64,000 bases of DNA from Pusillimonas noertemannii (GTDB lineage Bacteria > Pseudomonadota > Gammaproteobacteria > Burkholderiales > Burkholderiaceae_B): NCBI RefSeq assembly GCF_003096595.1, contig NZ_QEKO01000001.1, positions 62,001 to 126,000 of the forward strand. Reading direction: 5' to 3'. The translations under genes were made by a program, and so were the position numbers. Positions 49,730 through 58,443 of this stretch are shown here, piece after piece (position 1 is the first letter of the stretch; every line of letters starts with the position of its first letter). The notes under the pieces were generated by a model. That model was not told the origin of the DNA. It saw only the letters and a program-made list of their open reading frames with translations, and did not search any database.

Positions 49730-50505
49730 GCCTGCTCAAAGTAAGCGGACTGGGCAAATCGTTCGGCGGCGTCAAGGCCGTGGACGAAATCAGCTTCGAC
49801 CTGGCGGCGGGCGAGCTGCTGGCCCTCATCGGCCCCAACGGCGCCGGCAAGTCGACCACCTTCAATATGGTCAATGGCCAGCTGCGCGCCGACCGCGGTT
49901 CCATCAAGCTTGACGGCCACGAGCTCATCGGCCTGCCTCCGCGCAGCATCTGGAAGCTGGGCGTGGGCCGCACCTTCCAGATCGCCGAGACTTTCGGCTC
50001 GCTGACGGTCGTCGAGAACGTGCAGATGGCCCTGCTCTCTGCCGACGGCAAGCTGCTGGCCACTTGGCGCAAGGCCGCGGGCCACAAGCGCGACGAAGCC
50101 GTCGAACTGCTCGACAAAGTGGGCATGGCCCAGCAGGCCGACCGGCCCTGTGCCGACCTGGCCTACGGCGACGTGAAGCGGGTAGAGCTGGCCATCGCCA
50201 TTGCCAACAACCCCAAGCTGCTGCTCATGGACGAGCCCACCGCCGGCATGGCGCCCAAAGAGCGCAACGAGCTCATGGCGCTTACCAAGAAGTTGGTGGT
50301 CGAGCGCAGCATGGCCGTGCTGTTCACCGAGCACAGCATGGACGTGGTGTTCGCCTACGCCGACCGCATGATCGTGCTGGCGCGCGGCAGGCTCATCGCC
50401 GAAGGCAAGCCGCTTGAAATCCGCGACCATCCCAAGGTGCAAGAGGTCTATTTCGGCAGCGGCAAGACATTCGAGAAAAAAGCGGCAGACAAGGAGCTTG
50501 CATAA
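49726..50505 (+). CDS. branched-chain-type ABC transporter ATPase (LivG-like)
   Basis: A 259-residue ATPase. Walker A is LIGPNGAGKSTTF near residue 37 and Walker B is LLLMDEPTAGMAPKE. The signature region is ADLAYGDVKRVELAIAIA, a LivG-type form of the usual LSxGQ. Start and stop overlap the neighbouring genes. It works with the LivF-like protein that follows to drive the fused permease. Confidence 0.92.
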   Translation: MSLLKVSGLGKSFGGVKAVDEISFDLAAGELLALIGPNGAGKSTTFNMVNGQLRADRGSIKLDGHELIGLPPRSIWKLGVGRTFQIAETFGSLTVVENVQMALLSADGKLLATWRKAAGHKRDEAVELLDKVGMAQQADRPCADLAYGDVKRVELAIAIANNPKLLLMDEPTAGMAPKERNELMALTKKLVVERSMAVLFTEHSMDVVFAYADRMIVLARGRLIAEGKPLEIRDHPKVQEVYFGSGKTFEKKAADKELA

Positions 50506-51242
50506 TGAACACGGCGACGCAGACACTGCTGGATGCCAAGGGCCTGCGGGCCTGGTACGGCGCCGCCCAGATCCTGTTCGACCTTGACCTGCAGGTGGGG
50601 CGAGGCGAAGTCGTGGCCCTGATGGGCCGCAACGGCGCCGGCAAATCCACCACCCTCAAGGCCATCATGGGCATGCTCGACAAGCGGCGCGGCGACATCA
50701 CCTTCCTGGGGCACGACATCTCGCGCAGCGAGCCCTACCACGCCGCCCGCCTGGGCCTGGCCTTCGTTCCCGAAGACCGCCGCGTCTTCACCGACCTTAC
50801 CGTCATGGAGAACCTGGCGGTGGGCCGCCAGCCCGCGCGCCAGTGGTCTGATGGCAAGGGCGCGCCCGAATGGACGCCCGAACGCCTGTTCAAGCTGTTT
50901 CCCAACCTGGGCGAAATGCCGCAGCGGCCCGGTGGGCGCATGAGCGGCGGCGAGCAGCAGATGCTTACCGTGGCGCGAGCCCTTATGGGCAACCCCTACC
51001 TGGTGCTGCTTGATGAACCCTCCGAGGGCGTGGCCCCCGTCATCGTCGAGCAGATGGCCAACATGATCCTCGAGCTCAAGGCCAGCGGGGTCAGCATCTT
51101 GCTGTCCGAGCAGAACATGCATTTTGCCGAGTTGGTCTCCGACAGGGCCTACGTGCTTGAAAAAGGCCAGATCCGCTATCATGCCACCATGCAAGAGCTG
51201 GCCGACAACGACGAAGTACGCCGCGCTTATCTCAGCGTGTAG
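50505..51242 (+). CDS. branched-chain-type ABC transporter ATPase (LivF-like)
   Basis: A 245-residue ATPase. Walker A is LMGRNGAGKSTTL near residue 44, the signature is MSGGEQQMLTVARAL, and Walker B is LVLLDEPSEGVAP. The Asp in SEQNMHF-type switch regions and the length are normal. It is the last gene of the operon, with no obvious terminator in the 130-bp gap to the convergent oxygenase gene. Confidence 0.92.
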   Translation: MNTATQTLLDAKGLRAWYGAAQILFDLDLQVGRGEVVALMGRNGAGKSTTLKAIMGMLDKRRGDITFLGHDISRSEPYHAARLGLAFVPEDRRVFTDLTVMENLAVGRQPARQWSDGKGAPEWTPERLFKLFPNLGEMPQRPGGRMSGGEQQMLTVARALMGNPYLVLLDEPSEGVAPVIVEQMANMILELKASGVSILLSEQNMHFAELVSDRAYVLEKGQIRYHATMQELADNDEVRRAYLSV

Positions 51243-51372
51243 CCGGCGGGCAGCCGGCCAAGCCGCGGCGGGCGCTGTCTTGAAGCATCCCGCCCCTGCA
51301 ACGGGGCCAGGCCGCCGCTGTTAAAGGCGCAGCGCATCGCTGCGGCCGCCGCCAGCGGGAAAGCCGCGCTGC

Positions 51373-52053
51373 TCACAGCGGGGCGTCGTCCCGGAACCAT
51401 CCTGTGAGGCTCCAGCGCACGCGGCGGGCGGGCAGCACTTCATGCGGAACGCGGTCGCTCAGGAACAGCGCCAGCCGGCCCGACTCGGGCAACACCTTTG
51501 CCTCCAAAGCGGCGTTGGGCCCGGGATCAGGCTGGCGGTCGCCGCCGGATGGCGCGGGCGCATCGCGTCCAGGCTCGCCATCTCCTGTTTCAGGCCCATA
51601 CAGGCACAGTTCGCCGCCGTCTTCCGCCTTCCAGTCCTCGTTCAAATACAGCACCAACGAAACCTTGCGCGCGCTCGTTCCACCGTGCTGGTCCATGTGC
51701 CGGGCATAGCCTCGGCCTGGTTCATAGCGCGCAAAATGAAATTCCTGCCCACGCAGGCTCAGGAAAAAATGCCGGTTCAGTTCCTGGCGCAGCGCATCGG
51801 TCCAGGCCAGGAACTCGGCGCAGGGAGGAAAGGGCGTGTTGTCGTCAATCCAGCAAATGGCGTCGCCCCGTATGTCGGGGTCGCGCACCAGCCCCGCTTG
51901 CCGGCCTATGGATGCGGGCTTGAAAAAACCCTGCTGCCACAACTGATGGGCGTGGTTGCGCAATGCCTGTGCTAGAGAGGGGGGAACGATGCGGTCGCTG
52001 ACCGCCCAGCCGCGTTCTTCGAGCGACTGGAAAAGCACATCTTGAAAGCCCAT
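51373..52053 (-). CDS. 2-oxoglutarate/Fe(II)-dependent oxygenase, SM-20-like
   Basis: A 226-residue oxygenase of the prolyl-hydroxylase (SM-20/PHD2) family, which uses 2-oxoglutarate, Fe(II) and O2. The iron site is ARHMDQHGG (His and Asp near residues 117-119) with the distal His in SDRVPHEVLP and the 2-oxoglutarate Arg in RRVRWSLTGWF. A Pro/Gly/Asp-rich insert of about 30 residues (about 155-185) interrupts the core, which is unusual in length. The natural target may be a protein side chain, but no partner is encoded nearby. Confidence 0.88.
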   Translation of the reverse strand: MGFQDVLFQSLEERGWAVSDRIVPPSLAQALRNHAHQLWQQGFFKPASIGRQAGLVRDPDIRGDAICWIDDNTPFPPCAEFLAWTDALRQELNRHFFLSLRGQEFHFARYEPGRGYARHMDQHGGTSARKVSLVLYLNEDWKAEDGGELCLYGPETGDGEPGRDAPAPSGGDRQPDPGPNAALEAKVLPESGRLALFLSDRVPHEVLPARRVRWSLTGWFRDDAPL

Positions 52054-52210
52054 CGGGTTTTATGCGCCTAAAGTCGAAATTGTGGCACAGAAACCGCCAT
52101 CTCCAGAGCGCTTTCTGCGCCGGAAAGGCCCGCTGTTGCAAAGGGGCGCCATTGCGATGCCGATGGCGTTAACATAGCCGCATGTCCAAGCTTGAAAGTG
52201 CTCCTACGGT

Positions 52211-52333
52211 ATGACCTCCGGTGAAATCATCGTCCTGCTGATCTTCGTGGTCGGCCTGGCCTGTTCCCTGACTCTTTTTTCCTGGCTCATCAGGCTGCTG
52301 CGCCGCGATGCCAAGAAAACGCGAGATTCCTGA
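52211..52333 (+). CDS. 40-residue single-span membrane protein
   Basis: A short open frame of 40 codons with an ATG start. The product has a polar N-terminus (MTSGE), one hydrophobic segment of about 20 residues (IIVLLIFVVGLACSLTLFSW), and a strongly basic C-terminus (RLLRRDAKKTRD). It looks like a genuine small membrane protein with its basic tail in the cytoplasm. It ends two bases before the dipeptidase start, so the two are probably co-transcribed. No family is recognised. A moderate alternative is an upstream leader peptide. Confidence 0.6.
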   Translation: MTSGEIIVLLIFVVGLACSLTLFSWLIRLLRRDAKKTRDS

Positions 52334-52334
52334 C

Positions 52335-53045
52335 ATGGGGAAGCAGGCGGGCGGGCAGTGCGACACGGCGCTGCACGCTCAGACCGGTGCGCAGCTGCTG
52401 CCCGCCGACGCGGCGACCGAGTCTCGGCCAGCTTCTGATACAGGAAGCGCCGGCGTGAAGCGGACACCATCTCACTTGTCCCCCGCTGGCTTGGTCACGA
52501 TCGATCCGGCCGAGTACCTGGTCGAGGTCGACCTGGCCTACGCCGGTTCCAATAATTTCGTGTGCCTGCCCATCTACGCCGCCGATGCGCCCTGCATGCT
52601 GCGCGCAGACGCGGCCGCCTGCCTGAAGCGCGCCGCCCTTGCCGCCCGGCGGGCGGGGCTGAGCCTGAAGATACTCGACGCCTATCGCCCGCCCGCGGCG
52701 CAAGAAGTGTTATGGCGCATATGCCCCGACCCCGCCTATGTGGCTGATCCGGCCCAGGGCTCCAACCATAGCCGCGGCGTGGCGGTGGACGTGACGCTGC
52801 TGGGTGATGACGGAACAGCACTGGACATGGGCACCGGCTTCGATGATATGCGCGAGCTGTCGCACCACGACCGGCCCGACCTGCCCGCCGCCGTCCAGCG
52901 TAATCGCCACCTGCTTCTGGGCATCATGTTGCAGGCCGGATTCGTTTCCCTGCCCACCGAGTGGTGGCATTATGAATTGCCGGGGGCGTCGGCGTATCCT
53001 TTGTTGGACGAAGCGGGAGTCTTGTTGATCGACAGGCGTTTATAG
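52335..53045 (+). CDS. D-Ala-D-Ala dipeptidase (VanX/DdpX family)
   Basis: A 236-residue zinc dipeptidase of the peptidase M15D family, which hydrolyses D-Ala-D-Ala, usually for peptidoglycan turnover or nutrient use. The zinc site is SNHSRGVAVDVTLL (His and Asp) with EWWHYEL (catalytic Glu and His ligand). LDAYRPPAAQEVLW supplies the conserved Arg. The first 50 residues are polar and variable, with no convincing signal peptide. The start at 52335 follows the small gene by one base; a start at 52308 overlaps it. There are no vanH/vanA genes, so a vancomycin-resistance role is not suggested. Confidence 0.88.
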   Translation: MGKQAGGQCDTALHAQTGAQLLPADAATESRPASDTGSAGVKRTPSHLSPAGLVTIDPAEYLVEVDLAYAGSNNFVCLPIYAADAPCMLRADAAACLKRAALAARRAGLSLKILDAYRPPAAQEVLWRICPDPAYVADPAQGSNHSRGVAVDVTLLGDDGTALDMGTGFDDMRELSHHDRPDLPAAVQRNRHLLLGIMLQAGFVSLPTEWWHYELPGASAYPLLDEAGVLLIDRRL

Positions 53046-53107
53046 GCCGCTTTGCAGTACAAATTACGCAGGTCGTCAAGCGCCACGGGTATCGAAGGCC
53101 TGGGCTT

Positions 53108-53806
53108 TCATTTCCCTCGACGTTTTGAGCCTTGGCGATCAACGTCTGTTCTGGTCTTCTTTGTCTGCCCCGGTACCAGCCCCAGCATCGTGGCATGCCA
53201 CGATGCCTCTGCGCGCGACGAGATTCCCAGCTTGCGGTAGACTGACTTGATGTGTGTCGCCACCGTATTGACCGACAGGGAAAGCTGTTCGGAGACATCC
53301 AGGTTTCTCATGCCGCGGCTGATCAGGGCGAGGACCTCTCTTTCGCGATCGGTCAGGTCTTCCTCGGGCGCGGCAGCTGGTCCGGTCAGCTGGAAATGCG
53401 CCATGATGCGGCGGGCGATGGCGGGCGAGAGGGCGGGAACGCCTTCGGACAGTTGGGCCAGTTGCCGAATGATCATGTCGGCCGGCTGTTCCTTCAGGAG
53501 ATACCCGTTGGCGCCCGCCGAGAGCGCGGCAACGATATGGGCGTCATCGCCCATCACGGTTGTGACCACGCACAGCGTGTCCGCGTTCTGACGGCGTAAC
53601 GCGCGCAGCACGTCGATTCCCGAGCCGTCCGGCAGCTTGAGGTCGATCAGCGCCACGGCGTAATCGTGACGCGAGGCGAACGCAAGACCGGACTGCACGG
53701 TCGCCGCTACGTCAATCTCTGGCGACGTGGGGAACGCTGCCTGGGCTATGCCATACAGCCACCTGCGTGCTTCGGCCAAGTCCTCGATAATCAAGGTTCT
53801 GCTCAT
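53108..53806 (-). CDS. NarL/LuxR-family response regulator
   Basis: A 232-residue response regulator. The receiver domain covers about residues 1-120 with Asp55 in LIDLKLPDG as phospho-acceptor, an acidic pair at 8-9, and Lys in GYLLKEQ. A LuxR-type helix-turn-helix lies at about 150-210 (LTDREREVLALISRGMRN, then VNTVATHIKSVYRKLGI). The C-terminus has a short basic tail. Its gene overlaps the histidine kinase gene by 4 bp, forming one minus-strand operon, kinase first. Confidence 0.93.
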   Translation of the reverse strand: MSRTLIIEDLAEARRWLYGIAQAAFPTSPEIDVAATVQSGLAFASRHDYAVALIDLKLPDGSGIDVLRALRRQNADTLCVVTTVMGDDAHIVAALSAGANGYLLKEQPADMIIRQLAQLSEGVPALSPAIARRIMAHFQLTGPAAAPEEDLTDREREVLALISRGMRNLDVSEQLSLSVNTVATHIKSVYRKLGISSRAEASWHATMLGLVPGQTKKTRTDVDRQGSKRRGK

Positions 53807-55947
53807 CCGACCTCGCTCTCGTGCAGTGGGAAGCGGACGCGAACACGCAATCCGGGCAACGCATCCTCGACGACAAACGTACCCTGCAAAGCCAACATGC
53901 GAACCTGAACATTGTGCAAGCCATTGCCGTTACTCTGTCTGTCATCCGGCAGGCCGCGGCCGTCGTCACTCACGTCGAGGCTAATCGTCTCATCTTCTAC
54001 CCTGACTTTCACGCACACCTTCCCCGCTCCCGAATGCCTGATTGCATTGCTGATGACTTCGCGCAGGACGGATCGCAGGGAATGTGCGACATTCGGGGCG
54101 AGCACGATTTCGCCGGCCTCGCACATATCCTGCCAGTCGAATCCTATCCCCGCCGCCGCCAGCCGTTCTGCCGCCTCGACCTTCAGATCGGCAAGCAGTT
54201 CATCGATGCTCTTGCCGCCTTGCGCGGCATTGTTGACGATATCGCGCAGGTCTGAGATGGTTTCACGGATCAGCGTGTCCTTGCGTTCACGGGTTTCGCT
54301 GTGAAGCGCGGACAGTAATTGTGCGCCCAAGTTGTCGTGCATGTCGCGCGCGATCCGCATTCGTTCCTCTGTCGCGCCTTTCTCGTGCGCCTCCCGGCTG
54401 GTAATCGCATGGGCAAGCATCGCGCAGATCTCTCCGGCAAGGCGCCTGTCCCGGGGGCTGAACAACCGTCGGCCCGAATGCGCATAGGACAGTTTGAGCG
54501 GGGCAAGGCCCGCAATACTGGGAAGCACTAACGACAAACCATCCGCGACAATCGTCGGTGTGTCCGGAGCATCCGTTATTTTCTTGGAAACTTGCAGCGG
54601 GCGAAAGGCATCTTTCAGCACTTGCCGCCAGCGGGTTGCTCGTGCGCCGCCCATCGCCAGCGCGACGTCCACGATCCGGCCGAAAAGCTCCTCGCGGTCA
54701 ACTTCCCGCCGGAGCATCAACCGCCTTGCCAACCAGTCGCGGCAAGGCAGGTAAACAAGCGCCACGGCCAGCAGCGACACGGCGAAGGCAGCTGGGCGGT
54801 CCAACGTCACGAACGAGATCAACAGCGCGTCGAAAATGATGAGCAGCACCATTGCGCCGAAATAAGTGAGTATCGAAAAGGCCCAGTCCTCCAGTTCGAA
54901 CAGGCGGTAGCGCGCGACGCCTGCTGCAACGCCCAGGAACAGCACCCCGAAAAGGACAAAAGCATACCCCTGTGAAACCGAAGGCTGTATACCGAAGAGG
55001 TTGGGCATGAGGACAATGGTGACGAAGGTGCCTGCGCAGAGGCCGACCGCAAGGGCGAACCACCTGACCGCAGCCCGCGCGGCCGGATCGTGTCGACTGG
55101 CCTTGTATTGCAGAAATGCGCCCAACAGGATTGCGATCATGAGGATCACTGTCGGTAGGTGATACCCTTCGGCGGGGCCGGAAAAGCCGGTCCAGCCCGT
55201 ATCCATCGCCCAGATTGCGCCGTAGACAACAGGCATCAGCCACAGAGCGCGAACTGGAACCAGCCGGCGCGGATAGATTAGAAACAGGGATGCCATGGCC
55301 ACGCCGAAAGCGAGCGCGCCGAAATGGTTGATGGCCGAGAGCGCGCGGAACAGCCAACCCGTCAGGGCGACTTCGCGCGATGAATAAATCGCCGCGGCCA
55401 CGGCGGCGGCGAAGATGCCCAGGCCCGCGCCAGCAAGCAGCCTGGCTGCAAGCTCCTCTCGACGCAGGCTCCATACCCAGGCTCCCACCATCAAGCTGAA
55501 AACCCCAGTCACGATCTGTACCCAAAACGCCGGCGGAAGGCTGGCGACAGGACGACGGAGTGCGGGCGTCACCCCATGCGGGGCGGATGCGCCGCTGGTT
55601 TCAAGTATGACGTTCGGCCCCAGAAGAGCGGCATGGAGTTGGCTTTGTCGTTCGAAAAAGAGACCCAGCGCGGCATAGCTTTCGGCTACGTCGGGTTCCT
55701 CTACCAGGTCATTGGCCTGGAGTACGATGCCGCCGATTTTTGCCAGCGACGACCCGGGCGCCAGTGTCTTTGCAGGGCCATTCGAGGTGGTCTGGCCGAC
55801 CCGCGCAAAGCCGGACTCTGTGTCCGCCACAAGTTTGACGCCAAGCCAAGGCTGGTTCAGAACAATAAACAGCGCGGCGGATGCGACAGCAAGGCAAATT
55901 ATCGCCGTTAGCACGAGGATCGTGAAAGGGGTCAGACTTTTTAGCAT
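53803..55947 (-). CDS. membrane sensor histidine kinase (NarX/DesK type)
   Basis: A 714-residue sensor kinase. It has one N-terminal membrane segment (about 8-30), an extracytoplasmic region of about 110 residues with a PDZ-like stretch (PGSSLAKIGGIVLQANDL), then seven or eight membrane segments (about 140-410). The HisKA_3 dimerisation domain follows with the phospho-acceptor His in RIARDMHDNLGAQLLSAL near residue 525. The ATPase domain has DDGRGLPDD near residue 675 and GNGLHNVQVRM. The multi-span sensory region resembles 7TM-type sensors; the signal is unknown. It is divergent from the autotransporter gene, a probable target. Confidence 0.9.
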   Translation of the reverse strand: MLKSLTPFTILVLTAIICLAVASAALFIVLNQPWLGVKLVADTESGFARVGQTTSNGPAKTLAPGSSLAKIGGIVLQANDLVEEPDVAESYAALGLFFERQSQLHAALLGPNVILETSGASAPHGVTPALRRPVASLPPAFWVQIVTGVFSLMVGAWVWSLRREELAARLLAGAGLGIFAAAVAAAIYSSREVALTGWLFRALSAINHFGALAFGVAMASLFLIYPRRLVPVRALWLMPVVYGAIWAMDTGWTGFSGPAEGYHLPTVILMIAILLGAFLQYKASRHDPAARAAVRWFALAVGLCAGTFVTIVLMPNLFGIQPSVSQGYAFVLFGVLFLGVAAGVARYRLFELEDWAFSILTYFGAMVLLIIFDALLISFVTLDRPAAFAVSLLAVALVYLPCRDWLARRLMLRREVDREELFGRIVDVALAMGGARATRWRQVLKDAFRPLQVSKKITDAPDTPTIVADGLSLVLPSIAGLAPLKLSYAHSGRRLFSPRDRRLAGEICAMLAHAITSREAHEKGATEERMRIARDMHDNLGAQLLSALHSETRERKDTLIRETISDLRDIVNNAAQGGKSIDELLADLKVEAAERLAAAGIGFDWQDMCEAGEIVLAPNVAHSLRSVLREVISNAIRHSGAGKVCVKVRVEDETISLDVSDDGRGLPDDRQSNGNGLHNVQVRMLALQGTFVVEDALPGLRVRVRFPLHESEVG

Positions 55948-56097
55948 CTACTTGGCGTCTCCGTGCGCGTTTTTTCTTGGTGTTATACAGCAGACGCACC
56001 CCCAATGTCCCTCACCTGTTCAGAGGATACCGCATGATGGCTTGCTTCAGTAGACTTGCGGTCGGTTCAATGGATTCACTGCAAAGGGAGCTACGCA

Positions 56098-58434
56098 ATG
56101 AGAATAAAGAAGTATAAGCGGCTACTTCAACCTACTGCCTTGGCGTCTTTCTCGCTGATGGCGGCGCCGGCTTTTGCCCAGACGGCCCGTATCGAACAGG
56201 GAGTGACGCCCGCACAAGTCATCCGCGACTATTATGGCGACAATGATCCCGATGATGACGAGTTTTCTTCCAGCCTGGTCAATGCCGTATCCATCGGCGG
56301 CATGTCGGCCGATGGCGGCGCCTTCGTCGGCTCGGTGTTCCGCAGCTATTCCAAAAGTATCTATAGCGGCTTCGTCTGGACGGCGGATGGCGGCGTCAAG
56401 CCGGTGGGTGATCGTGACCCGAACGCGCCGCTTGACGGGAGCCAATACTATACTGCTACGGGCATATCCGCCGACGGCAGCGTCATCGTCGGCAAGGCCG
56501 CGCCCGGCATATCGGGCGGGGCAGCTGGTCAGCATGCATACCGCTGGACAGCCGACGGCTTCGTGCCTCTTGGTTCGCTTGACGGTAACTCCAATCCGTT
56601 TTCCGAGGCGACTGCGGTTTCCGGCGATGGAAAGGTCATCGTCGGTTATGTCGGCGCAACCGCCGGCGAGGCTTTCCGCTGGACCGAAGACGACGGGATG
56701 CAAAGTCTCGGCTGGCTTGAAGGCCGCGACAGCTACGGCAACGACAAGGCTCTGGCGGCTTCCTACGACGGTTCGGTGATCGTCGGATCGGCTTTGTCAA
56801 GCACCGATAAATTCCAGGCGTTCCGCTGGACTGAAGATACCGGCATGGTGGCACTGCCGACGCTTGCAGCATCTTCGGCAGCGCAAAATACCGCGACCGC
56901 GACCGGCGTTTCCTGGGACGGAACTATCGTGGCCGGCCATTCGCGACTGGGATATGCAAATCAGGCGGTACGCTGGGTCGATGGCGAGATTTTCTCGCTG
57001 GGCGGGCTGGATGGAGCCTCTAGTGCCCCCCTGTCCGTGGCGAATGGAATCTCCGGCAACGGTCAAGTGATCGTGGGCGATATAGGCGGCGGTAGTACCG
57101 CCCATGGCTTTCACTGGACAGAAAAAGACGGGATGCTGACCGTCGAAGACTGGCTGCGGGACAGCGGTGCGACGATTGTGGGGAGTCACCCGGGCGAGCC
57201 GGACCGATCGGATATTACCGCTAGCGCCAACGCCACCAATGAGGACGGTTCGGTCGTCGTCGGCCAGACGCGGAGTGGCGAGGTCTATATTGCGCGTGGC
57301 AAGGGGACAGGAGACACCACTGGCGGCGGTACAGGCGGTACAGGCGGTACAGGCGGTACAGATGGTACAGGAGGTACAGGAGGTACAGGAGGCAGCGGCA
57401 CAGGGGGCAGCGGTACCGGCGGCAACGGTACCGGCGGCAGCGGCACGGGCGGTAGTGGCACGGGCGGTAGTGGCGCAGGCGGCCCCAGCGCGGGCGGTGT
57501 TGGCCTCATCACTCTTAAAGAGTTGGGAACCAGCCTTAGCGTAGCCGGGGCAGCCAATACCTCGGTCGTCAATGGCCTGGGACTGATCGCCAATGGGGCA
57601 GGTTCGCGTCCTCTCGACCGGCGCGTGTCCGAAGGGAAGTTCACGATGTGGGTCGGCGGTGATTGGGGCCGCGATGATCATGGCAATCGTGACGGCAAGC
57701 TCGGCCTGGGCGAAATAGGCATCGGCTACAACTTTGGCTCCGTGCAATTGAATGGAGTCGCCGGCTATACCCAGCTCCGCCAGAACACGCTCCTGGGCGG
57801 CGCGACCGACGTTCGCGCAGGCTATGCCAAATTCGAGTTGCTGGGGCGGCTCACGGGAAGCCAGGACAGCGGTCTGTGGGGCATCATCACGGGCACGGGC
57901 CTGTGGGGCAATACTACCGTTACCCGCAACTATCGCGTCAATGGCGGGCTGGTCGACAGCTCGGCAGGCAAGACGGATGTAAGCGGATATGGCATTCGCG
58001 GGCGCCTGCAGTGGGAGAACGCAGTCAGATATATTTCGCCGTATGCCGAGATCTCCTATGCACACACCTGCCTCGGCGCGTACACGGAATCAGGAGGCGC
58101 CTTCGCAGCGACGTTCGACAAATTATGCGACGACAGCACCGAGGCCCGCTACGGATTGGATGCCAAGTTCCCGGTGACCGGACAGTTCCGCCTGATTGGC
58201 ACGCTTGAGGGTGTACATCGTTTCGAACGCAGTGGACGGAACGTCACCGGTCAGGTGGTGGGGCTTGGCGCATTCGATCTGGGCGGCTCGGACTACGAGC
58301 AGGACTGGCTGCGGGTCGGTGCGGGCGTTGAGGTCGACCTCCTTGGAGCGACGCTATCGGTAATGGGCAATGCCACTACAAAAGGAGAGTCGTCCAACGC
58401 ATGGGTTGCCGCCAATTTGCGCCTGGCGTTCTGA
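56098..58434 (+). CDS. HAF-repeat autotransporter
   Basis: A 778-residue predicted outer-membrane autotransporter. A signal peptide covers about residues 1-28 (basic start, then AAPAFAQ). The passenger (about 30-410) is made of repeated HAF-type units of the pattern SxDGxVIVG ... AFRWTEDxGMxxLG, about seven in number. A Gly/Thr/Ser-rich linker (about 410-470) follows. The C-terminal part (about 500-778) is a beta-barrel domain ending in the aromatic residue F. The start at 56098 is the best; a longer TTG frame to 56056 adds a non-signal leader. It may be an adhesin or surface layer; its function is not shown. Confidence 0.85.
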   Translation: MRIKKYKRLLQPTALASFSLMAAPAFAQTARIEQGVTPAQVIRDYYGDNDPDDDEFSSSLVNAVSIGGMSADGGAFVGSVFRSYSKSIYSGFVWTADGGVKPVGDRDPNAPLDGSQYYTATGISADGSVIVGKAAPGISGGAAGQHAYRWTADGFVPLGSLDGNSNPFSEATAVSGDGKVIVGYVGATAGEAFRWTEDDGMQSLGWLEGRDSYGNDKALAASYDGSVIVGSALSSTDKFQAFRWTEDTGMVALPTLAASSAAQNTATATGVSWDGTIVAGHSRLGYANQAVRWVDGEIFSLGGLDGASSAPLSVANGISGNGQVIVGDIGGGSTAHGFHWTEKDGMLTVEDWLRDSGATIVGSHPGEPDRSDITASANATNEDGSVVVGQTRSGEVYIARGKGTGDTTGGGTGGTGGTGGTDGTGGTGGTGGSGTGGSGTGGNGTGGSGTGGSGTGGSGAGGPSAGGVGLITLKELGTSLSVAGAANTSVVNGLGLIANGAGSRPLDRRVSEGKFTMWVGGDWGRDDHGNRDGKLGLGEIGIGYNFGSVQLNGVAGYTQLRQNTLLGGATDVRAGYAKFELLGRLTGSQDSGLWGIITGTGLWGNTTVTRNYRVNGGLVDSSAGKTDVSGYGIRGRLQWENAVRYISPYAEISYAHTCLGAYTESGGAFAATFDKLCDDSTEARYGLDAKFPVTGQFRLIGTLEGVHRFERSGRNVTGQVVGLGAFDLGGSDYEQDWLRVGAGVEVDLLGATLSVMGNATTKGESSNAWVAANLRLAF
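57325..57387 (+). repeat. seven 9-bp repeats in the autotransporter linker
   Basis: Units of GGCGGTACA (four perfect copies, then three with base changes) encode a Gly-Gly-Thr run; degenerate Gly-Ser units continue to about 57500. In-frame length change is possible. Confidence 0.8.
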
Positions 58435-58443
58435 ACAAGGCAC

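Noticed and set aside
53835-54500. Possible second kinase on the plus strand
   Set aside because: Frames here are antisense to the histidine kinase and lack kinase motifs.
57285-57644. Minus-strand Pro-Val repeat frame
   Set aside because: Reverse reading of the Gly-Thr repeat in the autotransporter.
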